From: a virus
Strand: one strand, 5' to 3'
IMG/VR virus record: IMGVR_UViG_3300042465_002783
Location: 1-21,317 of that record
DNA length: 21,317 nucleotides
This document shows positions 15,260-21,207 of this stretch, piece after piece (within the stretch, counting starts at the first letter, position 1; each line of letters starts with the position of its first letter). The position numbers and the translations under genes are program-made. A model generated the notes under the pieces. The model ran no database searches. It worked only from the letters and a program-made list of their open reading frames with translations, and was not told the DNA's origin.

Positions 15260-15766
15260 ATGGCTTGTTTATTAACATCAGGATTTACCCTTGATTGCAA
15301 AGAAGCAATCGGGGGTATCAAAAGCATCCACCTAATCAGTTGGACTGCATCAAAGTTTACCGTGGTAAGTGGTGTAGTAACCGCAACAACTGTGGTGAGC
15401 GGTGATGTATACACTTACGAGCTACCGAAAGCAACCGGCTCAATGACAAACACCACAAATGTGAGCATTGAGAACGGCACATCTTTCAACCAAGCAGACA
15501 TTGCGTTCAAACTTCGCAGATTGTCAACTACCAAACGCAACGAGATGAAACTCCTTGCACAAGGTCGTTGCTATGCAATCGTGAAAACGAATAACGATGA
15601 GTATTGGTTGGCTGGTAAGGACTTGGGTTGTGATGTGACTGCAATGGTTGCCAACACAGGTACTGCAATGGGTGACTCTACTGGATATGAGGTGACTCTA
15701 TCCGCAATCGAAGCCGAAGCACCTTTCATCTTGCAAGGTTCGGTGGTTACTACATTAGGAATTTAA
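15260..15766 (+). CDS. Major tail tube protein candidate
   Basis: A 168-residue, beta-rich protein: MACLLTSGFTLDCKEAIGGI, KSIHLISWTASKF, YELPKATGSMTNTTNVSIEN, FKLRRLSTTKRNEMKLLAQG and YWLAGKDLGCDVT. This pattern (dC....GGik.i......, TGS.t....v..g...., l.r..t.kr.e...la.......v.d.ng.yw..G.d.g) is what I associate with tail-tube-type proteins of Bacteroidota phages. It directly follows the capsid gene, with no head-completion genes between. A TAAGGTAGG sequence sits just before the ATG and may serve as a ribosome-binding site. The transcript ends at the terminator 25 bases after the stop. Confidence 0.6.
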   Translation: MACLLTSGFTLDCKEAIGGIKSIHLISWTASKFTVVSGVVTATTVVSGDVYTYELPKATGSMTNTTNVSIENGTSFNQADIAFKLRRLSTTKRNEMKLLAQGRCYAIVKTNNDEYWLAGKDLGCDVTAMVANTGTAMGDSTGYEVTLSAIEAEAPFILQGSVVTTLGI

Positions 15767-15790
15767 GTACGCTTGATTCATAGAGAGAGA

Positions 15791-15816
15791 GGGTGGGCAT
15801 TTGCTCACCCTTTTTT
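15791..15816 (+). terminator. Intrinsic terminator after the capsid/tail tube operon
   Basis: An 8-bp stem, gggtgggc and gctcaccc with one G-T pair, encloses a 4-base loop (attt) and is followed by six T. It is the clearest terminator in the window and separates the head genes from the fibre operon. Confidence 0.9.
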
Positions 15817-15845
15817 GTTACATAAAAGACAACTCGCTATTTTAC
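15814..15845 (+). promoter_or_regulatory. Candidate promoter of the fibre/signalling operon: TTTG, 20-base spacer, TATTTTAC
   Basis: TTTG at 15814-15817 begins inside the terminator T-tract and is followed after 20 bases by TATTTTAC (15838-15845), matching four of six fixed -7 positions. The predicted start of transcription falls near the ATG at 15850. Its position directly after a terminator makes a promoter here nearly required. Confidence 0.5.
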
Positions 15846-15849
15846 ATAG

Positions 15850-16200
15850 ATGCTCCAAGTAACTAAGCAAGATTCCGAATACTGGTATGTGACCTTGACT
15901 GAAAAAGTCACGATTGCAAACCCGTATTTTTTATTTAGTATGAAGTGCAGACAAACTGATGCGGTTAAGAATTTCATATTGACCGATACATCCACCCAAA
16001 AAGAACGATACAACAAGTTCTTGTTTGATGAAGGTGTGACCGATGCCAAAACTTTAGAGGTCGGTGAACACGAGTACAAAATCTACGCTCAGATTTCATC
16101 TAACAACTTGAATCCATCATTGGCTGATGAGTTGGTGGAAACGGGATTATTGAAAGTTCTTCCATTGTTAAACGACGAGTTATTCTATCAGGTATCGTGA
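15850..16200 (+). CDS. Small conserved tail/structural protein, function unknown
   Basis: A 116-residue protein, mostly beta: LTEKVTIANPYFLFSMKCRQ, then KNFILTDTSTQKERYNKF, LEVGEHEYKIYAQIS and LADELVETGLLKVLP. The pattern of an NPYFLF opening and a terminal VETGLLKV is familiar from Bacteroidota phages, where it precedes fibre genes; its role is not known to me. It is the first gene after the terminator and promoter candidate. Its stop overlaps the next start as GTGA. Confidence 0.6.
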   Translation: MLQVTKQDSEYWYVTLTEKVTIANPYFLFSMKCRQTDAVKNFILTDTSTQKERYNKFLFDEGVTDAKTLEVGEHEYKIYAQISSNNLNPSLADELVETGLLKVLPLLNDELFYQVS

Positions 16201-16424
16201 GCGAGAAAATCTACACAACGAATCGTGATATGGGCGTTGAACACGAAGTATCACTCACCAATAAAACATTCACCACGAATCGTGATATGGGATTTGTCCG
16301 CAATGTGGATGATGTCAAGAAAAATTATGAAGTAGATGCGTTGACGGCTGCTTTCTTATTAACTGAGGATTCATTTTTATTGCTCCAAGAGGATGGAGGT
16401 CGTTTGATAGAAAGTTATGTCTAA
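16197..16424 (+). CDS. Small tail-associated protein with internal TTNRDMG repeat
   Basis: A 75-residue protein starting at GTG (GTGA overlap). YTTNRDMG and FTTNRDMG occur at residues 6-13 and 25-32, encoded by a perfect 17-base DNA repeat. The C-terminus (TAAFLLTEDSFLLLQEDGGR) has the LLtEDs.LLleDG pattern seen in phage tail/adhesin proteins. It overlaps the fibre gene by 8 bases. The function is unknown; it is likely structural or a fibre adaptor. Confidence 0.55.
   Translation: MSEKIYTTNRDMGVEHEVSLTNKTFTTNRDMGFVRNVDDVKKNYEVDALTAAFLLTEDSFLLLQEDGGRLIESYV
16218..16291 (+). repeat. Two perfect 17-base direct repeats inside the small tail gene
   Basis: acgaatcgtgatatggg occurs at 16218-16234 and 16275-16291, 57 bases apart and therefore in frame, giving the TTNRDMG peptide repeat. 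Confidence 0.9.
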
Positions 16425-17292
16425 CAAGAAAATTTCACAACTTGATTCCATTGGAACTATTGATGTCAATCAGGACTCAATTCCAATCGTTGACTATTCC
16501 GAGAATGTCACCAAACGGACAAACCTTGCCAACATCGGTCAGCGTGTATTGGAAGCCAGTACGACAACAAACCTTGCTGAAGGAACAAACTTATATTTCA
16601 CCAATACACGAGTTTACACGAAGGCAAAGGCAGCGTTCAAAGCTGGTTCAAACACATCCATCACCTTTGACGATGCACTTCAAACCATCACCATCGCATC
16701 TCAGGGCAATGTTCAAAGCGTAAACACAAAGACGGGTGCAGTTGTATTGACAACAACGGACATCAGCGAAGGTACAAATCTATACTACACACAAGCAAGA
16801 TTTAACTCAGCGTTCACGGCAAAGAGTACAAGCGATTTGACGGAGGGAACAAACGAGTATTTCACCGCAGCGAGGGTGAGAGCAGTCGTGTTGACTGGTA
16901 TTTCATTGGTGACAAATGCCGTGATTTCTGCAACCGATTCAGTATTGGTTGCCTTCGGAAAGTTACAAGCTCAGATCACCGCAAACCTTTCAACCCTTAC
17001 ATCACACACATCCGATACAAGCAACCCACACGCCACCACAAAAGCACAAGTCGGCTTGGGCAATGTTGCCGATGTAGACACCACAAACGCATCAAACATT
17101 GCGAGTGGCACATTGGCTGATGCAAGGTTAACATCTGCCGTTACAAAGCAAGGAAACACATTTAACGGAGCATCTCAATTAGTACAGTTGGATGCATCTG
17201 CAAAACTTCCAGCCGTTGACGGTTCTAATTTGACAAACTTAAACATTCCACCTTCAACGGGTGGGGATCTATACTTATTCTATAACTACTAA
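16417..17292 (+). CDS. Tail fibre protein with EGTNLYFT repeats
   Basis: A 291-residue fibre. It opens MSNKKISQLDSIGTIDVNQD followed by SIPIVD, the virion-attachment start of many phage fibres (KISqL......D.ipvvd). Three copies of EGTN(L/E)Y(F/Y)T..R lie at residues about 55, 118 and 143. A GNVQSVNTKTGAVVLTTTDI element occurs at 97-116 and a collar-type motif NPHATTKAQVGLGNVADV at 203-220. These build trimeric beta-fibres. The end is Gly-rich with aromatic residues (GGDLYLFYNY). No chaperone domain is fused. Confidence 0.85.
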   Translation: MSNKKISQLDSIGTIDVNQDSIPIVDYSENVTKRTNLANIGQRVLEASTTTNLAEGTNLYFTNTRVYTKAKAAFKAGSNTSITFDDALQTITIASQGNVQSVNTKTGAVVLTTTDISEGTNLYYTQARFNSAFTAKSTSDLTEGTNEYFTAARVRAVVLTGISLVTNAVISATDSVLVAFGKLQAQITANLSTLTSHTSDTSNPHATTKAQVGLGNVADVDTTNASNIASGTLADARLTSAVTKQGNTFNGASQLVQLDASAKLPAVDGSNLTNLNIPPSTGGDLYLFYNY

Positions 17293-17293
17293 A

Positions 17294-17698
17294 ATGCCAG
17301 CAAATACATCACCCATATTCGCACTATCGCCTGAACTTGCATTTGCAACGGTGACGGATGCAACAACCGACAGAACAGGTGCAACGATGACAAACACCGT
17401 CACGCTTTTAACTGCTGCCACAAACGGCACGAAGATCACACAGATTGGGGCAAAGGTTGCAGGAACAAATGCGGCAACTTTAGTTTTGATTTTTGTAAGT
17501 GATTCAAGTGGGGCGAATTTCAAGTTGTTTGATGAGATTGCACTTTCCGCAATTACGGCATCAACTACCGTGACATCGCAAAGGGCGGTGACTGCTTACT
17601 CAGATTTGCAATTAAAAGCTGGGCAAGTTGTCAAAGTTGGAACTACCGTTGCAACTGCTGCTGGAATAAACATATTTGCAATCAAAGGAGATTATTGA
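17294..17698 (+). CDS. Small Ala/Thr-rich virion protein, possible fibre or head-decoration protein
   Basis: A 134-residue protein, MPANTSPIFALSPELAFATV at the start, then TNTVTLLTAATNGTKITQIG, LVLIFVSDSSGANFKLFDEI and a Gly-ended C-terminus. The composition and TAATNGTKI..I pattern suggest a single beta-sandwich domain of a kind found in Bacteroidota phage virions. A GTG 33 bases upstream is in frame but lies within the fibre gene; the ATG one base after the fibre stop is preferred. The function is not established. Confidence 0.6.
   Translation: MPANTSPIFALSPELAFATVTDATTDRTGATMTNTVTLLTAATNGTKITQIGAKVAGTNAATLVLIFVSDSSGANFKLFDEIALSAITASTTVTSQRAVTAYSDLQLKAGQVVKVGTTVATAAGINIFAIKGDY
17684..17690 (+). 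promoter_or_regulatory. Shine-Dalgarno-like site fixing the spike start
   Basis: AAAGGAG lies 9 bases before the ATG at 17700. It is one of few such sites in the window, and it excludes the in-frame TTG at 17676. Confidence 0.6.
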
Positions 17699-17699
17699 G

Positions 17700-18566
17700 A
17701 TGCCTGACTTCGGGATAATGCGTGGTTTTAATGAGAAGTTGTTTGGTGACAAGTTGGTTGCTGGGCAATTGCCTACGCAGTTGGGGTTGATTGGTAGTGA
17801 AAATATAACTCCTTTTTTACTTGACCTTTATCCAAACGCAGCCGCTGCTTATTCATTGCGTAAATTAAGAGGAGCATACACCGGAAATTCAATAAGAGTA
17901 AGAAGAACAGATAATACGGAGCAAGACATTGGATTTGCTATTGATGGAAGTTTAGATACAACAGCTTTACTCGCTTTTACTGGTACAGGGGCTTTAAATA
18001 ATGGATTTGTTACCACTTGGTACGACCAAAGTGGAAATGCAAGAAACGCAACGCAAACAACGGCAATAACCCAACCTCAAATAGTTAGCGCTGGTAGTGT
18101 TGTATTGGAAAATTCACTTCCAAGTGTAAATTTTGCCACTTCTAAAGAAATACAAACTGGGGCTTTTGCTTCAGTTATTTCACAACCGAACACATATTTC
18201 ATAACTGTAAACAAAGTAAATCATAGCGGTTATTTATTTGAAACAAGTGGAGCAGGCGGAAGGCAAGCACAAGGAGATGATACTTGGATATTTGCAGGTT
18301 CTGCTGCTTTTGGTTTTTATCCTAATGCTTACCTAAATAGTCAACAAATCTTTACTGTTCTTTTTGACGGGTCTAATAGTATTAGTCGAATGAATGGAGT
18401 TTCGGTAGGTTCTGGCAATCCAGGAACTAATGGGCAAGCAGGTCTACGTATTGGAAGAGGATTAACCAATTTTAAATTACAAGAATTTGTAATTTATTCA
18501 TCCAACCAAACAAGTAACTTTAATGGAATAGAAACAAATATTAACTCATTTTATTCAATTTACTAA
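17700..18566 (+). CDS. Tail spike/fibre with arabinofuranosidase-like (concanavalin-like) domain
   Basis: A 288-residue protein. Residues 1-35 (MPDFGIMRGFNEKLFGDKLV) look like an adaptor to the fibre. Residues 45-120 (AAAAYSLRKL, IRVRRTDNTEQDIGFAIDGS, ALLAFTGTGALNNGFVTTWY, DQSGNARNATQ) match the pattern of the alpha-L-arabinofuranosidase B catalytic/jelly-roll fold (AYSlRkL....G..irVrR..d....DIGF....l....l..F.g......v..WYDQSGngrda.Q). The remainder is a LamG/ConA-like sandwich. In phages this fold may bind or cut host polysaccharide. Codon use is clearly more AT-rich than the flanking genes, a sign of recent exchange. The Shine-Dalgarno site supports the ATG. Confidence 0.75.
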   Translation: MPDFGIMRGFNEKLFGDKLVAGQLPTQLGLIGSENITPFLLDLYPNAAAAYSLRKLRGAYTGNSIRVRRTDNTEQDIGFAIDGSLDTTALLAFTGTGALNNGFVTTWYDQSGNARNATQTTAITQPQIVSAGSVVLENSLPSVNFATSKEIQTGAFASVISQPNTYFITVNKVNHSGYLFETSGAGGRQAQGDDTWIFAGSAAFGFYPNAYLNSQQIFTVLFDGSNSISRMNGVSVGSGNPGTNGQAGLRIGRGLTNFKLQEFVIYSSNQTSNFNGIETNINSFYSIY

Positions 18567-18796
18567 TGTTAGGATATAAATACACAACCGAAGCCGAAGC
18601 AATTAACGCCCGTGAAGCGTGCGATAATTACTACGGCATACCCGTTGCACCTGATGATGTCACACAGAATTGGGTGGACTATCAGTTTGCAGAATTAAAC
18701 ACACCGCAATTTTGGTACATTGTTTTTGATGAATCATTAACGCCAATACTCGGGACACCCACAGAATTTGAAGTAGTTACACAATCACTCCCATGA
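18566..18796 (+). CDS. Small protein following the spike, possible fibre chaperone or attachment partner
   Basis: A 76-residue protein: MLGYKYTTEAEAINAREACD, NYYGIPVAPDDVTQNWVDYQ, and TPQFWYIVFDESLTPILGTP. The tight arrangement of YKYTTE.EAI, YYGIP, and FWYI.fDESL.p.LG.P is typical of a small conserved phage protein located directly after fibre genes; a fibre-assembly role is inferred from position alone. The start forms TAATG with the spike stop; the end forms ATGA with the next short frame. Confidence 0.6.
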   Translation: MLGYKYTTEAEAINAREACDNYYGIPVAPDDVTQNWVDYQFAELNTPQFWYIVFDESLTPILGTPTEFEVVTQSLP

Positions 18797-18855
18797 CAAC
18801 ACCGAAAGTAAAACCCAATGCGCTACCTGTTAGCTTTGACCAATTCCCGATATGA
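18793..18855 (+). CDS. 20-residue peptide ORF carrying the ALPVSFDQF motif
   Basis: A complete 20-residue frame, MTTPKVKPNALPVSFDQFPI, lies between the spike-associated gene and the kinase and forms ATGA overlaps with both. Its ALPVSFDQF motif recurs in the membrane protein starting at 21208, which reads KKPSALPVSFDQFRKNP. Between the two 27-base segments five bases differ, all at synonymous third positions. It is either a real coupled peptide or the remaining N-terminus of a second copy of that membrane protein. It could also be an N-terminal extension of the kinase joined by a -1 shift. Confidence 0.5.
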   Translation: MTTPKVKPNALPVSFDQFPI

Positions 18856-20075
18856 AACTAAGCGGTCGTAGTTGGATCGCTTTGATAATTGCGTCAGTCA
18901 TTATGCTGACCTTTCTTTCCGTGCAGTCAGCACTTGTTTTCAAATACATTGAGCCGACCTATACATCGGCTCTTTTTGGCTATTGGTCAATTATTGCCTT
19001 TATACCTTTTTTCTATTTCGTTGTGATTGAGTTCGTCAGAAAAGCACGGCATAAATTTCAATCAATAGACGATACATTCAACGCCATTGATGCCAGTAAC
19101 ATCGTATTGGAGTTTGACAAAAGCGGAACTATCCGAAAAGCAAATTCAAAGTTTTACACATCATTTGGCTATGCAGATATAATTGGACAACGCCACAAAG
19201 TTTTGGTCGGTGATGTAGATGCGAACGAATACAACTCATTTTGGAATCAACTCAGAGTCGGAAGATTTAAGCAAGGAGAATATGAAAGATTGAAGTCAGA
19301 TGGTTCGGTGATATGGTTATTTGCAAACTACAACCCCATCAAAGATCCATACGGTGAAGTTTACAAAGTGATGCTGATTGCAACCGATATCACCGACAAG
19401 AAGATAATTGAAGCGGATGTAAACAAAAAGAATTCCTATTTGGAACACGCTGCGAAGATTCTAAGACACGATATGCATTCGGGAATCAATACATATATCC
19501 CACGAGGTTTGAGTTCATTAAAACGGAGATTGTCTGAAGAGCAAATCAAGGAGTTAAAGATTGATGCACCCTTGCGAATGATTGAAGAGGGATTGACCCA
19601 CACGCAAAAAGTGTACAAGGGAGTGAAAGAATTCACGAACTTGGTGAAGGCAGATGCACAACTTGAAAAGAATGAGTTTGATCTGCGTGAAATTCTAATC
19701 AGTTACCTGAGCAGTACCAGTTATGAAAAGCAAGTTGTCATTGAAGAACTACCCATTATTGAAGTAAACGAGTCGTTGTTTTGTACTGCGGTGGACAACC
19801 TAATCAGAAACGGATTAAAGTACAACGATAGTTCAACAAAGGTGATTCGCATATTTGCGGAGGACAACTATCTTTGCATCGTTGACAATGGTCGTGGAAT
19901 GAGTCAAGAGGATTTGATTCAATGGTCGCAACCGTATAAACGAAAAGAAGGGCAGAAAGAAGCTGGAAGCGGATTGGGTTTGAACATATGCATTGCCATT
20001 ATGGATGAACACAAATTCCCGGTAACTGCTGAGAAATTAGAAATAGGTACAAAATTAAAGATAAAAATACGATGA
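18852..20075 (+). CDS. Membrane-bound PAS sensor histidine kinase
   Basis: A 407-residue protein. TM helices lie at about 9-30 and 44-63, separated by a very short external loop, so the signal is likely membrane-borne or cytoplasmic. A PAS domain spans about 76-187 (NIVLEFDKSGTIRKANSKFY; the PAC-like end is VYKVMLIATDITDKK). The dimerisation/phosphoacceptor helix has LRHDMHSGINTYIPRG with H206. The ATPase domain has an N-box VDNLIRNGLKYN (N316, N320), a G1 box VDNGRGM (D345) and a G2 box GSGLGLNICIAIM (372-384). All catalytic elements are present. It forms ATGA overlaps with the 20-residue frame upstream and the response regulator downstream. Complete histidine kinases are rare in phage late operons. 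Confidence 0.9.
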   Translation: MKLSGRSWIALIIASVIMLTFLSVQSALVFKYIEPTYTSALFGYWSIIAFIPFFYFVVIEFVRKARHKFQSIDDTFNAIDASNIVLEFDKSGTIRKANSKFYTSFGYADIIGQRHKVLVGDVDANEYNSFWNQLRVGRFKQGEYERLKSDGSVIWLFANYNPIKDPYGEVYKVMLIATDITDKKIIEADVNKKNSYLEHAAKILRHDMHSGINTYIPRGLSSLKRRLSEEQIKELKIDAPLRMIEEGLTHTQKVYKGVKEFTNLVKADAQLEKNEFDLREILISYLSSTSYEKQVVIEELPIIEVNESLFCTAVDNLIRNGLKYNDSSTKVIRIFAEDNYLCIVDNGRGMSQEDLIQWSQPYKRKEGQKEAGSGLGLNICIAIMDEHKFPVTAEKLEIGTKLKIKIR

Positions 20076-20509
20076 TTGATTCCATATTGCTTGTAGATGA
20101 CGAGGATTTATTCCACTTAGTTTTTGAAGATTCTTGCTCGTTGCTGGACATCACACTTTCCCTGCAAAGTTTAACATCTTCAGACGAAGCCGACCGACTA
20201 TTCAAGAAGTGGTTCAATGAAGGTCCTGTGGAAGATAGACCCGAATGTGTGTTTGTGGATTTGAACATCATCGGCAGTTCGTTTGATGGGATTGAGTTGA
20301 TCAGAAAAATCAACACGGAGTATGGCAACGGTGTTGTCATCGGAATCATCTCCAGTTCAGACGATAAACAAGAAATTGACAAGGCGAAATCCGTTGGAGC
20401 TCAGTTTTGGATTATCAAATCAGATGAGATTGAGCCGAGATTGGAATCCTTTCGCAGAGATTATGAAGGGTACAAGAATAAAACTGCTCCGTTTAAGGTA
20501 TACAAGTGA
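20072..20509 (+). CDS. Single-domain response regulator (receiver only)
   Basis: A 145-residue receiver protein. Acidic residues D9/D10 (ILLVDDED), phosphoacceptor D63 (CVFVDLNIIG), the switch Ser at 94-96 (GIISSSDD) and K116 (WIIKSDE) are all in place. The 55-60 residue span to D63 holds a slightly long helical insertion. There is no output domain; only a short tail (YEGYKNKTAPFKVYK) follows, so it must act by protein contact, like CheY or Rcp1. It is coupled by ATGA to the kinase and by GTGA to the next gene, which makes it the cognate partner of the kinase and a candidate regulator of the membrane coiled-coil protein. Confidence 0.9.
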   Translation: MIDSILLVDDEDLFHLVFEDSCSLLDITLSLQSLTSSDEADRLFKKWFNEGPVEDRPECVFVDLNIIGSSFDGIELIRKINTEYGNGVVIGIISSSDDKQEIDKAKSVGAQFWIIKSDEIEPRLESFRRDYEGYKNKTAPFKVYK

Positions 20510-21048
20510 TTCTAAGCAATGATACTGCCCAACAACTACTCAACCTATGGAAAACAAAAAAGGTTGGTTTAGAGGGCAATGTCTTGAAAGTCATCCAAAC
20601 AACGGATGAGGAATTCCAAAGGTACATTGACGAGGCAAAGCAGCGTGATCAAGAAACAAGACGAAAACGGTTAGAGATTACCAAACAAGTCCAATCTCAA
20701 AACAAGGACTTAATTGAAAGCCAAGCGGATCGTGAGAAGTTGATGATTGATTTGCAAGAATCACTTGCACAATCTGAGATGCTCAAGAACGCAGCGGTTG
20801 AGGATTTGGAATCACTACAAAAACGCACTCAGTTTGAACTGATTGGATTGATTGTAAAGGTCGCATTGTCGGTGATTGGTGCGGTTTGTATCTTGACAAC
20901 GATTCTTTATTTGTATGTAATCAGTAAGGGGTTGAATTCTACAATCATTGAAACTACCTGGAGCAATCTATTTGGAATCATCTTGACTAACTCGTTCTCA
21001 ATAATAGGAACGATTATGGGTGTGAAACATATGGCAGATAAAAAGTAA
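20506..21048 (+). CDS. Membrane-anchored coiled-coil protein, third member of the signalling cassette
   Basis: A 180-residue protein starting at GTG (GTGA overlap). Residues 1-30 are a small N-terminal region; 35-108 form a charged coiled coil (FQRYIDEAKQRDQETRRKRL; QADREKLMIDLQESLAQSEM). Two TM helices follow at about 112-138 (LIGLIVKVALSVIGAVCILT) and 152-173 (WSNLFGIILTNSFSIIGTIM). The C-terminus is VKHMADKK. I do not recognise a family. The N-terminal coiled coil is probably cytoplasmic, placed to meet the response regulator, so it may be the effector. A holin-like or exclusion-type membrane role is possible and unproven. Confidence 0.75.
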   Translation: MILSNDTAQQLLNLWKTKKVGLEGNVLKVIQTTDEEFQRYIDEAKQRDQETRRKRLEITKQVQSQNKDLIESQADREKLMIDLQESLAQSEMLKNAAVEDLESLQKRTQFELIGLIVKVALSVIGAVCILTTILYLYVISKGLNSTIIETTWSNLFGIILTNSFSIIGTIMGVKHMADKK

Positions 21049-21191
21049 TGGATAGGCATTTTGAAGATATCGTTGAACCCTTTGTGGTTTGTGTTTCGGC
21101 AGCAGCATTTGTTGGGTTGTTGTTATTTGGATTTATCTTTTTTGTAGATCAGTATTTTATGGAAAAAGACAAAAAGCAACACAACGACTGA
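21048..21191 (+). CDS. Small single-TM protein (47 residues)
   Basis: The frame encodes MDRHFEDIVEPFVVCVSAAA, then FVGLLLFGFIFFVDQYF and a charged end MEKDKKQHND. One TM helix (about residues 11-32) with an acidic N-terminus and a charged C-terminus resembles small phage membrane proteins including holin-type ones, but there is no diagnostic motif. The start forms TAATG with the coiled-coil gene, so it is part of the same operon. Confidence 0.6.
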   Translation: MDRHFEDIVEPFVVCVSAAAFVGLLLFGFIFFVDQYFMEKDKKQHND

Positions 21192-21196
21192 TTTTC

Positions 21197-21204
21197 TATT
21201 TGTC
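21197..21204 (+). promoter_or_regulatory. CTATTT box before the last gene
   Basis: TATTTGTC follows a C and begins 11 bases before the GTG at 21208. The stretch CTATTTGTCTGCGTGGC closely parallels CTATTTTTTAGCGTGGC before 7451. No -33 TTTG is seen at a 20-base spacing. Confidence 0.3.
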
Positions 21205-21207
21205 TGC

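Noticed and set aside
16417-17292. Repeats in the fibre gene as a diversity-generating or recombination array
   Set aside because: The EGTN repeats are protein-level, irregularly spaced and typical of trimeric fibre shafts; no reverse transcriptase or template repeat is present.
17261-17293. GTG start of the small virion protein inside the fibre gene
   Set aside because: The added residues duplicate fibre coding sequence in another frame; the ATG at 17294 directly follows the fibre stop.
17676-17699. TTG start for the spike gene
   Set aside because: AAAGGAG at 17684-17690 lies at proper distance from the ATG at 17700, which also follows the previous stop.
90-20382. Open frames on the - strand (for example 90-479, 4943-5290, 10396-10860, 14492-14851, 19999-20382)
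   Set aside because: Each lies antisense to a well-supported + strand gene, has low-complexity or Cys/His/Ser-biased translation, and shows no recognisable domain or own promoter.
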